Shown: piece after piece, positions 44,086 through 52,234 of the stretch
Numbering within the stretch: position 1 is the first letter of the stretch
Layout: each line of letters opens with the position of its first letter
From: Paenibacillus antarcticus
GTDB taxonomy: Bacteria; Bacillota; Bacilli; Paenibacillales; Paenibacillaceae
Assembly (NCBI RefSeq): GCF_001637225.1
Contig: NZ_LVJI01000018.1
Location: forward strand, 62,001-126,000
DNA: 64,000 nt
Direction of reading: 5' to 3'
The notes under the pieces: model-generated
What the model saw: the letters and a program-made list of their open reading frames with translations, nothing else
What the model was told of the DNA's origin: nothing
Database searches by the model: none
Translations under genes and position numbers: made by a program

Positions 44086-44434
44086 TGAGTCCACTCCTAA
44101 ATTCGCTTCTATCGCATAACACTTCAACTATACGTATTCGTACCCTAACCATACATGAATAAAATAGACTAATCTATGTACAATATTATCTTCCTTGTGA
44201 GATACATTTCATTTATAACTTTTATTTAGAATGGATATCGTACAAATGATTCATGATTATTTTAACCTACATGTACTATATTGATTATTTTTGCATGTCT
44301 ATGTACGATCCTATCTACCTGCGTTGAATCTATTGAATTACACATATGTAAGCGTTATTCTAACTGTGCGAGAAGTCATTTGAGTCATGATTTCCACAGT
44401 CGTAAACAAATATAGAATAAACAGGAGGGTTTAC
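44086..44434. promoter_or_regulatory. Divergent control region of the two binding-protein genes, with a cre-like site
   Basis: No gene seen. TGTAAGCGTTATTC at 44347-44360 differs from the cre consensus mainly at the last positions and shares AAGCGTTAT with the sites at 38817 and 39180. The octamer CTATGTAC occurs twice (near 44174 and 44299) and CATGTACTATA once near 44272, possible regulator half-sites. Confidence 0.5.
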
Positions 44435-45817
44435 ATGAAAAAAATTCTTGGCCTGGCACTTACAGCATCATTATCACTTAGTCTTGCAGCTTGTAGTGGA
44501 AATACCAACAACAGCTCTAGTCCTGCTCCTAGTGATACAACTACACCCGTAACAACTACAGAAACACCAGAGACACCTACAACACCTGAGACTCGTACTT
44601 TAAAACTGGCAGCTTTAGAAACTGCTTACGGTCCTGATATTTGGAAAGAAATCATTGCTGGATTCGAGAAAATAAACCCCGGCGTAAAAGTCGAATCAAC
44701 AATCGACAAGAGTCTTGAAGATGTCATCGGGCCTGCTATGAAGTCAGGAGATTTCCCTGACGTTATCCATCTTGCAGTTGGTCAGAAAAAAGGTTTAACC
44801 GAAACCTTCGTTAAAGATAATAACCTTACGGATCTTACGGATGTGCTGTCGATGACGATTCCTGGTGAAAGTGTTACCGTGAAGGACAAAATCATCCCTG
44901 GCTTTACGGATACATCCATTACAAATCCTTATGGTGATGGCAAGACCTTTTTGATGCCAATGTTCTATAGTCCAACAGGTCTATTCTACAACGCTGGCTT
45001 ACTTGAGCAGAAAGGCTGGACTGTTCCTACCACTTGGGATGAAATGTGGGCATTAGGCGACAAAGCTAAGACGGATGGAATTGCATTGTTCTCCTACCCA
45101 ACTACAGGTTATTTCGATTCATTCTTCTATGCATTGCTTAACGAAGTGGGTGGTCCTGAATTCTTCACTAAAGCGATGAATTATTCCGAAGGTGTATGGC
45201 AATCTCCAGAAGCAACGCAAGCATTTGACATTATTAATAAGCTTGCATCCTATACTGAGAAAACTGTCCCTGCCAACGGAAATAAAGATAACTTCACTAA
45301 AAATCAACAGCTCATTCTCGATAACAAAGCTATCTTCATGCCAAACGGCACTTGGGTCGTTGGTGAAATGGGTGAGGCACCTCGTGCTGAAGGATTTAAA
45401 TGGGGCTTCACGGCTCTACCAGCTGTTAAAGATGGCGGTGATAGATTCTCCTACACATTCTTTGAACAAATCTGGGTTCCAGCAAAAGCTCCGAATGCTG
45501 ATCTAGCTAAACAATTTATTGCGTATCTTTACTCAGATGAAGCCGCTGGCATTTTTGCCAAAGTAGGTGCAGTTCAACCTATTAAAGATATGGCAAGCAA
45601 ACTAGAAGGGGATAATAAACTTTTCTATAGCATCTATGACAATGGTGCAAAAGCAGCCATGGGAGCATTCTCCACAACTGATCCAGTTGAAGGCGTAAAC
45701 ATTTCGGACACGGTATTTGGTACAGTGGATTCCCTTGTAACTAAGGCAAAGACACAAGCTCAATGGGTTGAAGCCATCACGAAAGCAAGTGATGCATTAC
45801 GCGGTGCGTTGAAGTAA
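44435..45817 (+). CDS. ABC sugar-binding lipoprotein (galacto-N-biose candidate)
   Basis: 460 aa from ATG 44435 (CAGGAGGG upstream). MKKILGLALTASLSLSLAACSGN is a standard lipoprotein signal with the lipid cysteine at residue 20, then a Thr/Pro/Ser linker. The mature domain reads LKLAALETAYGPDIWKEIIAGFEKINPGVKV and has NGTWVVGEMGEAPRAEGFKWGFTALP. It is the first gene of the operon ending in the GH112 phosphorylase, so galacto-N-biose or lacto-N-biose is the expected ligand. No ATPase gene is in the operon; a shared MsmK-type ATPase elsewhere is presumed. Confidence 0.92.
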   Translation: MKKILGLALTASLSLSLAACSGNTNNSSSPAPSDTTTPVTTTETPETPTTPETRTLKLAALETAYGPDIWKEIIAGFEKINPGVKVESTIDKSLEDVIGPAMKSGDFPDVIHLAVGQKKGLTETFVKDNNLTDLTDVLSMTIPGESVTVKDKIIPGFTDTSITNPYGDGKTFLMPMFYSPTGLFYNAGLLEQKGWTVPTTWDEMWALGDKAKTDGIALFSYPTTGYFDSFFYALLNEVGGPEFFTKAMNYSEGVWQSPEATQAFDIINKLASYTEKTVPANGNKDNFTKNQQLILDNKAIFMPNGTWVVGEMGEAPRAEGFKWGFTALPAVKDGGDRFSYTFFEQIWVPAKAPNADLAKQFIAYLYSDEAAGIFAKVGAVQPIKDMASKLEGDNKLFYSIYDNGAKAAMGAFSTTDPVEGVNISDTVFGTVDSLVTKAKTQAQWVEAITKASDALRGALK

Positions 45818-45851
45818 GCAATGCTAACTACTAATTAAATCTGTGAACCAT

Positions 45852-45884
45852 GGTGGCATGCGCAAGCTGCCACCGTTATTTTTA
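45852..45884 (+). promoter_or_regulatory. Intra-operon hairpin after the binding-protein gene
   Basis: GGTGGCA (45852-45858) pairs with TGCCACC (45868-45874), followed by GTTATTTTTATC. It looks like a partial terminator that would let the binding protein be made in excess over the permeases. Confidence 0.6.
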
Positions 45885-45905
45885 TCTTTGAAAGGAGATG
45901 GATCA

Positions 45906-46799
45906 ATGGAAATCCAGAAGGGACAAGGGCGTTTTATTTTCTTCTGTCTTGCTCCCGCCGTAATCCTATTCGTTGTTTTTCTAATCATACCTACGATCGA
46001 TGTATTCCGTATGTCCACTTACAAATGGGGTGGATACACAGATGACAAGACATTTGTAGGACTGCAAAATTTCACAAAGCTTTTTCATAGTGATAAATTC
46101 TATCAAGCTTTTCAGAACAGTCTTCTACTTATCATAATAGTCACCATCGTTACTTTTGCTTTTGCACTTGTGTTCGCGTCCATGCTCTCTCGTGAGAAGT
46201 TGAAAGGACAAGATTTCTTACGAGTTATCTTCTATATTCCAAACATATTGTCTGTTGTCGTTATCAGTGCTATTTTCTCAGCGATTTATGATCCCAATAG
46301 CGGACTGCTAAATGCATTCCTGAATTTATTCCGGGGAGCAGCGTCAGACCCTATACTCTGGTTGGGCGATCAAAAAATCGTTATTTACTCCCTCGCAGGC
46401 GCGATGATCTGGCAGGCCATAGGTTATTACATGGTCATGTACATGGCCAGTATGGCGAATATCCCTGAAAGCTTGTATGAATCTGCTGAACTTGAGGGTG
46501 CAGGGCGGATGCATCAATTTTTCACCATTACAATCCCGTTAATCTGGACGAATATTCGAACCACCCTTACCTTCTTCGTCATCAGTACGATCAACATGAG
46601 CTTCCTGTTCGTTGTTGCGATGACTGGCGGTGGTCCTGACGGATCTACTGAGGTATTCCTGAGCTACATGTACAAAGAGGCTTATACCAACTCCTCCTAT
46701 GGCTACGGTATGGCAATCGGTGTAGTCGTGTTCCTGTTCTCATTCGCACTAGCTGCTATCCTGAACGCAGTCACCAAACGTGACCATTTGGAATATTAA
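45906..46799 (+). CDS. ABC sugar permease (MalF/UgpA type)
   Basis: 297 aa from ATG 45906 (AAAGGAGATG upstream). Six membrane segments; the EAA loop reads YESAELEGAGRMHQFFTITIPLIWTNI near residue 200, the ATPase contact of binding-protein-dependent sugar permeases. The N-terminus (IFFCLAPAVILFVVFLIIPTIDVFRMS) is typical. With the next permease it forms the membrane channel of the importer. Confidence 0.92.
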   Translation: MEIQKGQGRFIFFCLAPAVILFVVFLIIPTIDVFRMSTYKWGGYTDDKTFVGLQNFTKLFHSDKFYQAFQNSLLLIIIVTIVTFAFALVFASMLSREKLKGQDFLRVIFYIPNILSVVVISAIFSAIYDPNSGLLNAFLNLFRGAASDPILWLGDQKIVIYSLAGAMIWQAIGYYMVMYMASMANIPESLYESAELEGAGRMHQFFTITIPLIWTNIRTTLTFFVISTINMSFLFVVAMTGGGPDGSTEVFLSYMYKEAYTNSSYGYGMAIGVVVFLFSFALAAILNAVTKRDHLEY

Positions 46800-46811
46800 G
46801 GAGGTTACAAC

Positions 46812-47705
46812 TTGAAGAATAATAAACTCGCACATCGTGGCGTCAGTGATACGTTCTATAAGGGCTTCATCTACGTTGTGCTATTCGCACTGGCAATTAT
46901 CATTATCGTCCCTGTCGCTTGGGCGTTCATGGCCTCTATTAAACAGGATATTGAGTTCTACGCCAATCCCTGGGCACTTCCGAAAGGGTTTTATCTAGAG
47001 AACTTTGTTAATGCTTGGCAGAAGGCTAAGATGGGCAGTTACATGCTCAACTCCGTAATCGTAACCGTGATTGCACTTGCTCTTCTACTCGTCATTGCGT
47101 TACCAGCAGCTTATGTGCTGGCACGTTATAAATTTAAAGGAAGCGTCATCTTGAATTTGATGTTTATGGCAGGATTATTTATCAATGTGAACTATATTGT
47201 CGTTCCGATCTTTCTCATGCTCAATAACGGCGATAAGATTGTCCGTAGTTTTCTTGGACACCCCATATTCCTGAATAATCTATTCATTCTAGCATTGGTC
47301 TATGCTGCAATGGCACTCCCCTTCACAGTCTATCTACTCGCTGGTTATTTCAAATCATTGCCTAGGGAATTCGAAGAAGCCGCTTCTGTAGATGGTGCAG
47401 GATATTTCCGAACCATGGTTCAGATTATTATGCCAATGGCTAAACCCAGCATTGTGACCGTAATCTTGTTTAATTTCCTATCCTTCTGGAACGAATATAT
47501 CATTTCAATGACTTTACTGACAAAGCCCGGACTTCGAACATTGCCAGTCGGTCTAATGAATCTAATGGCCGCTCAGAAATCAGCCGTTCAATATGGTCAA
47601 ATGTATGCAGGACTAGTACTCGTCATGCTGCCAACCCTTATTCTATATATTCTAGTACAAAAGAAGCTTACCCAAGGCATGACCATGGGCGGGCTGAAAG
47701 GTTAA
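46812..47705 (+). CDS. ABC sugar permease (MalG/UgpE type)
   Basis: 297 aa. TTG start, with GGAGG seven bases upstream. Six membrane segments, and the EAA loop EFEEAASVDGAGYFRTMVQIIMPMAKPSI near residue 190. The C-terminal TLILYILVQKKLTQGMTMGGLKG is the usual ending of this subunit. It begins 12 bases after the first permease. Confidence 0.92.
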   Translation: MKNNKLAHRGVSDTFYKGFIYVVLFALAIIIIVPVAWAFMASIKQDIEFYANPWALPKGFYLENFVNAWQKAKMGSYMLNSVIVTVIALALLLVIALPAAYVLARYKFKGSVILNLMFMAGLFINVNYIVVPIFLMLNNGDKIVRSFLGHPIFLNNLFILALVYAAMALPFTVYLLAGYFKSLPREFEEAASVDGAGYFRTMVQIIMPMAKPSIVTVILFNFLSFWNEYIISMTLLTKPGLRTLPVGLMNLMAAQKSAVQYGQMYAGLVLVMLPTLILYILVQKKLTQGMTMGGLKG

Positions 47706-47714
47706 GGTGCTCTT

Positions 47715-47894
47715 ATGAGTGAATCTATGCGAAATTTATTACGCAGTTTGTTACTACTGATTGTCTTTATCTTCGCTGTAGTACTCGTGTTCATTGGACA
47801 AAAAAACATTGGTGCGCCTGGGTTAGGTATTATGCTCCTGGGACTTGCACTTCTGATAGGTCTACTCTGGTTCTATAATCGCAAATACAAATAA
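47715..47894 (+). CDS. Small two-segment membrane protein in the GH112 operon
   Basis: 59 aa, ATG 47715-47717, AAGG upstream, TAA at 47892-47894. Two hydrophobic segments (LLRSLLLLIVFIFAVVLVFIG and GIMLLGLALLIGLLWFY) joined by a short loop with QKNIGAPG, and a basic C-terminus. It fits exactly between the last permease and the phosphorylase (gaps of 9 and 17 bases), so it is very probably a real gene. I cannot assign a function; an accessory part of the transporter is possible. Confidence 0.7.
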   Translation: MSESMRNLLRSLLLLIVFIFAVVLVFIGQKNIGAPGLGIMLLGLALLIGLLWFYNRKYK

Positions 47895-47911
47895 AAGGAG
47901 ATTTACCTCAC

Positions 47912-50080
47912 ATGAACAAAGGACGTGTCACGATTCCAACCGATCTAGATGTGATTTCTCAGACGAAAGAAGTAATGAAGCGTTGGGGCGCCGACGCTGT
48001 ACGTGATTGCGATGGTACAGACTTCCCCGAAGAGCTACGGGATATCGATGCCAAGGTGTATTCCACTTACTATACCACGCGTAAAGAAAACGGATGGGCG
48101 AAAGAAAATCCCGATGAAATCCAACAAATGTACCTCATGACACCCTTCTATACAGCTGAGCATTCAGGCCTTTCAATCCCCCTAATGAAGGGACTATATC
48201 CAGATATGTTGAAGGTGAATAGTAAGGACAATATCAAACGCTTCTGGGAAGTCATCGATCGTACAACTGGAGCCGTCATTTCAACCGATCAATGGACCTA
48301 TAACGAAGAAACGGGTAGTGTAGATATTCATGCAACCCCCTTCCATGATTATACCGTTAGTTTTTTAGCTTTTATTATGTGGGATCCAGTACATATGTAC
48401 AATGCAGTTACGAATGGTTGGGACAACGTTGAACCTCAGATGACCTTTGATGTTCGTCAACCCAAAACACGTGAGTTCACGATGCAACGTCTTCGTCAAT
48501 TTATCGAAGAACATCCCTATGTCAATGTCATTCGCTTTACGACTTTCTTCCACCAATTCACACTCATCTTTGATGAGCTCGCACGTGAGAAGTATGTGGA
48601 TTGGTATGGATATTCAGCTTCCGTTAGTCCTTATATTATTGAGCAATTTGAACAAGAGGTTGGCTATTCGTTCAGAGCTGAATACATCATTGATCAGGGT
48701 TACTACAATAACAACTATCGTATACCAACCAAGGAGTTCCAAGACTTTCAAGCATTCCAAAGGCGTGAGGTTGCCAACCTTGCCAAAGAATTAGTCGATA
48801 TTACACATGAATATGGGAAGGAAGCCATGATGTTCCTTGGTGATCATTGGATTGGTACAGAGCCCTTTATGGAAGAATTCTCAACCATCGGGGTAGACGC
48901 CGTCGTTGGTAGTGTTGGTAATGGTTCCACACTTCGACTGATCAGTGATATACCTGGAGTGAATTATACAGAAGGACGTTTCTTGCCATATTTCTTCCCA
49001 GATACGTTCTATGAGGGTGGAGATCCTGTACGTGAAGCCAAAGTAAACTGGGTTACTGCAAGACGCGCGATCCTCCGCAAGCCAATCGACAGAATCGGGT
49101 ATGGGGGATATCTGAAGCTAGCTCTAGATTTCCCCGATTTCATGGAATACATTGAAAGTGTTTGTGACGAATTCCGTACGCTGTACGATAATGTACAAGG
49201 AACAACTCCCTATTGCGTTAAAACCGTTGCCGTACTCAACTGCTGGGGTAAAATGCGTGCATGGGGCAATCACATGGTTCATCATGCTCTCTACCAAAAG
49301 CAAAATTACAGCTATGCAGGCATCATCGAGGCGTTATCTGGTGCACCATTTGATGTTAAATTTATCAGCTTCGATGATATTAAGAAGGATCCCTCTATCC
49401 TTAAAGGCATCGATGTCATCTTGAATGTAGGAGATGGCGATACCGCTTATACCGGAGGGGATTGGTGGCTGGATACAGACATCATAACGGCTGTGAAGAA
49501 ATTTGTTCACGAGGGCGGTGGATTCATCGGCGTAGGCGAACCTGCGGCTCACCAAGCCAACGGAAGGTATTTCCAGCTTTCAAATCTTCTTGGTGTAGAG
49601 CAAGAACGAGGGTTCACCCTCGGTTATGATAAATATAACTGGGAAGAGCAAGATCACTTTATTACTGAAGACTGCGGTATAGATGCTGACGGGAATAAGA
49701 TAATTGATTTTGGTGAGGGTAAGAAAAATATATTTGCTCTTGAAGGCACCACCATCCTTCGTCAGATTGATAAAGAAGTGCAACTTGCAGTGAATGAATT
49801 CGGTAGAGGAAGAACTGTCTATATTAGCGGACTCCCTTATAGCTTTGAGAACAGTCGACTTCTTTACCGTGCGATCCTCTGGAGCGATCATAGCGACCAT
49901 GAGCTTCATCGTTGGTTCAGTGACAACTACAACATCGAAGTCCATGCCTATGTTAAGAATGGTAAGTACTGCGTTGTCAACAATACGTATGAACCACAAG
50001 AAACCACCGTCTACCGAGGTGATGGCTCTAGCTTCTCACTCAAGATGGAAGCCAATGAGATCAAGTGGTATGAAATTTAA
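47912..50080 (+). CDS. lnpA: 1,3-beta-galactosyl-N-acetylhexosamine phosphorylase (GH112)
   Basis: 722 aa, the normal length. MNKGRVTIPTDLDVISQTKEVMKRWGADAVRDCDGTDFP is the characteristic GH112 start; VNVIRFTTFFHQFTLIFDE and EAMMFLGDHWIGTEPF follow in the barrel, and a beta-sandwich ends the chain. The enzyme phosphorolyses galacto-N-biose or lacto-N-biose to galactose 1-phosphate and the free N-acetylhexosamine in the cytosol. Downstream of the importer and beside GH101, galacto-N-biose is the likelier substrate. No GalNAc kinase, galT or galE is in the window. Confidence 0.95.
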   Translation: MNKGRVTIPTDLDVISQTKEVMKRWGADAVRDCDGTDFPEELRDIDAKVYSTYYTTRKENGWAKENPDEIQQMYLMTPFYTAEHSGLSIPLMKGLYPDMLKVNSKDNIKRFWEVIDRTTGAVISTDQWTYNEETGSVDIHATPFHDYTVSFLAFIMWDPVHMYNAVTNGWDNVEPQMTFDVRQPKTREFTMQRLRQFIEEHPYVNVIRFTTFFHQFTLIFDELAREKYVDWYGYSASVSPYIIEQFEQEVGYSFRAEYIIDQGYYNNNYRIPTKEFQDFQAFQRREVANLAKELVDITHEYGKEAMMFLGDHWIGTEPFMEEFSTIGVDAVVGSVGNGSTLRLISDIPGVNYTEGRFLPYFFPDTFYEGGDPVREAKVNWVTARRAILRKPIDRIGYGGYLKLALDFPDFMEYIESVCDEFRTLYDNVQGTTPYCVKTVAVLNCWGKMRAWGNHMVHHALYQKQNYSYAGIIEALSGAPFDVKFISFDDIKKDPSILKGIDVILNVGDGDTAYTGGDWWLDTDIITAVKKFVHEGGGFIGVGEPAAHQANGRYFQLSNLLGVEQERGFTLGYDKYNWEEQDHFITEDCGIDADGNKIIDFGEGKKNIFALEGTTILRQIDKEVQLAVNEFGRGRTVYISGLPYSFENSRLLYRAILWSDHSDHELHRWFSDNYNIEVHAYVKNGKYCVVNNTYEPQETTVYRGDGSSFSLKMEANEIKWYEI

Positions 50081-50099
50081 GATAGTATCACACAACATT

Positions 50100-50135
50100 A
50101 AAAGAGTACCATCCCCTCAAGGATGATACTCTTTT
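50100..50135. terminator. Bidirectional terminator after GH112
   Basis: AAAAGAGTACCATCC (50100-50114) pairs with GGATGATACTCTTTT (50121-50135) with one mismatch, T tracts on both strands. Confidence 0.85.
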
Positions 50136-50152
50136 GTATATTTAATGCATGA

Positions 50153-50956
50153 TCACAATAGCGATTCCGCACCATCAATGAGAATTTCTGCTCCTGTGAT
50201 ATGACTCGCTTCTTTGGAAGCTAGGAAACTCACTAAATCAGCGACTTGCCTTGGATCTCCAGGACCGTCTGCTAAGGGCTGACTCCCTTCCGGAAACTGC
50301 ACCGGAATAATGATATCCTTAAGCTCTTCTGTCTTTTCCGTACTTTGATCGATATTCGTTGAGATCGCACCTGGACAAATAACATTTACTCGAATCTTAT
50401 ACCGAGCAAGCTCTAGTGCAGCCATTTTGGTGAAAGCTACCTGTCCCGCTTTGGAAGTACTGTATGCAGTCATACCAAAATTTGAGAACGTTCGATTACC
50501 ATTGACTGAGCTCGTAACAATAACGCTACCCCCATTTTTTTTGAGGTGTGGAATAGTATATTTCAAAGTTAAAAAGGTTCCATTCAGATTGACACTTAGC
50601 GTCTTCTGCCAATCTTCAAACTCCATCTCCTCAATCGGAGACAACACGCCATTAATTCCTGCATTAGCGAACACAATGTCAACGCCACCGAATATTTCAA
50701 CCGTCTCTAGAACTGCCTTCTCTACTCTCTGCGCATTTGATGTATCCACATCAAATGCTCTGGCTGCCCCCTCACGAATTCGATTAATTTCTGCTTCCGT
50801 TTCTGACGTACGATCATTAAGAAGATCGAATAAGGCCACATTGGCACCTTGCTGCGCCAATTTAATCGCAGATGCTTTTCCGATGCCTGAACCTGCACCT
50901 GTTACAATTGCTGTCTGTCCTTCAAAACGTTTCGTATTCATGTATTCTTCGCTCAT
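50153..50956 (-). CDS. SDR family NAD(P)-dependent oxidoreductase
   Basis: 267 aa. Cofactor motif TGAGSGIGKAS at about residue 18, NAGI (near 95), and the catalytic Ser-Tyr-Lys set in VTSSVNGNRTFSNFGMTAYSTSKAG (Tyr and Lys about residues 163 and 167). The chain ends GAEILIDGAESLL. Substrate unknown. It converges on the GH112 operon and has its own AAGGAGAG ribosome site, so it is probably not part of the glycan pathway. Confidence 0.92.
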   Translation of the reverse strand: MSEEYMNTKRFEGQTAIVTGAGSGIGKASAIKLAQQGANVALFDLLNDRTSETEAEINRIREGAARAFDVDTSNAQRVEKAVLETVEIFGGVDIVFANAGINGVLSPIEEMEFEDWQKTLSVNLNGTFLTLKYTIPHLKKNGGSVIVTSSVNGNRTFSNFGMTAYSTSKAGQVAFTKMAALELARYKIRVNVICPGAISTNIDQSTEKTEELKDIIIPVQFPEGSQPLADGPGDPRQVADLVSFLASKEASHITGAEILIDGAESLL

Positions 50957-51053
50957 ATAGAACTCTCCTTTTGGTGTACTTGTAACTCAGATTACCCCAA
51001 AAGGATGGTTACTTAATCATTAACCTATAGAAAAGATTAAGATCACTCATAAA

Positions 51054-51092
51054 AAGACGTACATCCTTTTTAACAAAAAGGATGTACGTCTT
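51054..51092 (-). terminator. Terminator of the PP2C-like cassette
   Basis: An 18-bp perfect stem (51054-51071 with 51075-51092; core GACGTACATCC) with a three-base loop, four bases after the stop of the PP2C-like gene. Its stem supplies T tracts in both directions. Confidence 0.85.
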
Positions 51093-51095
51093 CTA

Positions 51096-51842
51096 TCACC
51101 ATTCAAATTCCAAGAAAGCTGCATCTTCTATTAAGCCATCCGTATGCGGTGCATCTAACAAAATCTGAATCTGTTCATCAGGAAGTCGTTCATGAATAGG
51201 ATCTAAATCACGGAGACCATCTGTATGCAACTGTAATCTCATAGGCACACCATATTCCAGACGGCTTTGATATACATGTGGCTCTCCACCCAGTGGACCT
51301 TCAGAAATCGACCAACGTTCTTCCGCGCGCATTGTTCCCTTAAAGTACTGACTTACTTCATCGCCATTACGCCAAAACCTTAGACGAGAATCCCCCTGCC
51401 ATGCCATCCATATTCGCCCGACAGGATTTTCAAGTGTAGGTAGTTCTACCCGACCACATATGTACATTGTTTCTGAGGACTTTGGGTTCTGTAACTCCTT
51501 CATTGCCATAACCGGAACATACTCCATAAAGGAAAGGAACTCTTTAGTCGACCAGTCTATGGTCGAATCTAGCCACTCCAACAACGTATTACCTAAATAT
51601 CGTGTGTTGGAACTTCCTTGTTTACTTTCACCTACTCCATCACATATAACAAAGTTACACCTATCACCTTTAATATGTACACTTAGGAAATCTTGACCAG
51701 CGCCACCTTGCAAAGTTGTCTTCTTCGCTCTCCCATAACCATACCGACATGTAATCTGTCCTTGATAAGTTGAAACCTTTTGCTCTTCATCCTGAGAACT
51801 TATGTAATGAAATAATTTCACCACTTCAGAGTTAATAATCAT
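51096..51842 (-). CDS. PP2C-like phosphatase-fold protein
   Basis: 248 aa from ATG 51842 (AGGAGG five bases upstream). GGAGQDFLSV, FVICDGVGESKQG, WQGDSRLRFWR and LHTDGLRDL follow the order of PP2C motifs (RxGxxQD, DGVG/DGMG, GDSR, SDGL). The metal-binding aspartates of QD, CDGVG and TDG are in place, but the final motif is altered (DAAFLEFEW for DNxT), so activity is uncertain. It is the last gene of a three-gene unit and overlaps the gene ahead by 11 bases. A Ser/Thr phosphatase or an inactive regulator are both possible. Confidence 0.6.
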   Translation of the reverse strand: MIINSEVVKLFHYISSQDEEQKVSTYQGQITCRYGYGRAKKTTLQGGAGQDFLSVHIKGDRCNFVICDGVGESKQGSSNTRYLGNTLLEWLDSTIDWSTKEFLSFMEYVPVMAMKELQNPKSSETMYICGRVELPTLENPVGRIWMAWQGDSRLRFWRNGDEVSQYFKGTMRAEERWSISEGPLGGEPHVYQSRLEYGVPMRLQLHTDGLRDLDPIHERLPDEQIQILLDAPHTDGLIEDAAFLEFEW

Positions 51843-52221
51843 AATCACCTCCTATTGGTGAAGATTGCTTTACAGCTATTGATTCAGGGTCTACAAAAGT
51901 CCAATCCTGTGATTTCAATGCTGCTGCATTAAGTATATTTCGACTCTGATCAACAATCGTCAATGAACGCTGACCTTCTCCGTCGAATCTCTTAGATGTC
52001 AGTTCTTCCACTTCTCCAGTCATACATACCATTACAGAGAGAGGATTAGAACTCACCCTATGTTCATCACCATATCCAGATAGAATATGAGAACTCTCAA
52101 GGTGGAAAGAATCAGAATCTTGTTGTTTACAATGTTGAGTAGCCTGTTGGATTTGTTCCACACTTTGTTGTAATTGAACATTTGCTGTCCGAAGGACACT
52201 CGATTGAATGGTTATATCCAT
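51832..52221 (-). CDS. Unrecognised 129-aa protein of the PP2C cassette
   Basis: The first 35 residues form a likely helix or coiled coil with many glutamines (ANVQLQQSVEQIQQATQHCKQQ). The rest is polar with a short hydrophobic patch (PLSVMVCM) and ends in acidic GGDYDY. No signal peptide and no motif that I know. The helical start recalls WXG100-like proteins but there is no WxG. It lies 13 bases behind the 276-aa gene and overlaps the PP2C-like gene. Confidence 0.6.
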   Translation of the reverse strand: MDITIQSSVLRTANVQLQQSVEQIQQATQHCKQQDSDSFHLESSHILSGYGDEHRVSSNPLSVMVCMTGEVEELTSKRFDGEGQRSLTIVDQSRNILNAAALKSQDWTFVDPESIAVKQSSPIGGDYDY

Positions 52222-52234
52222 GGATTATTGATTT

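Noticed and set aside
44170..44310. Two CTATGTAC octamers as possible Ter sites
   Set aside because: The octamer matches the Ter core, but the next bases do not (AATA and GATC for YAAAT), and about two copies are expected by chance in 64 kb of both strands. A third copy lies inside the kinase gene near 39950.
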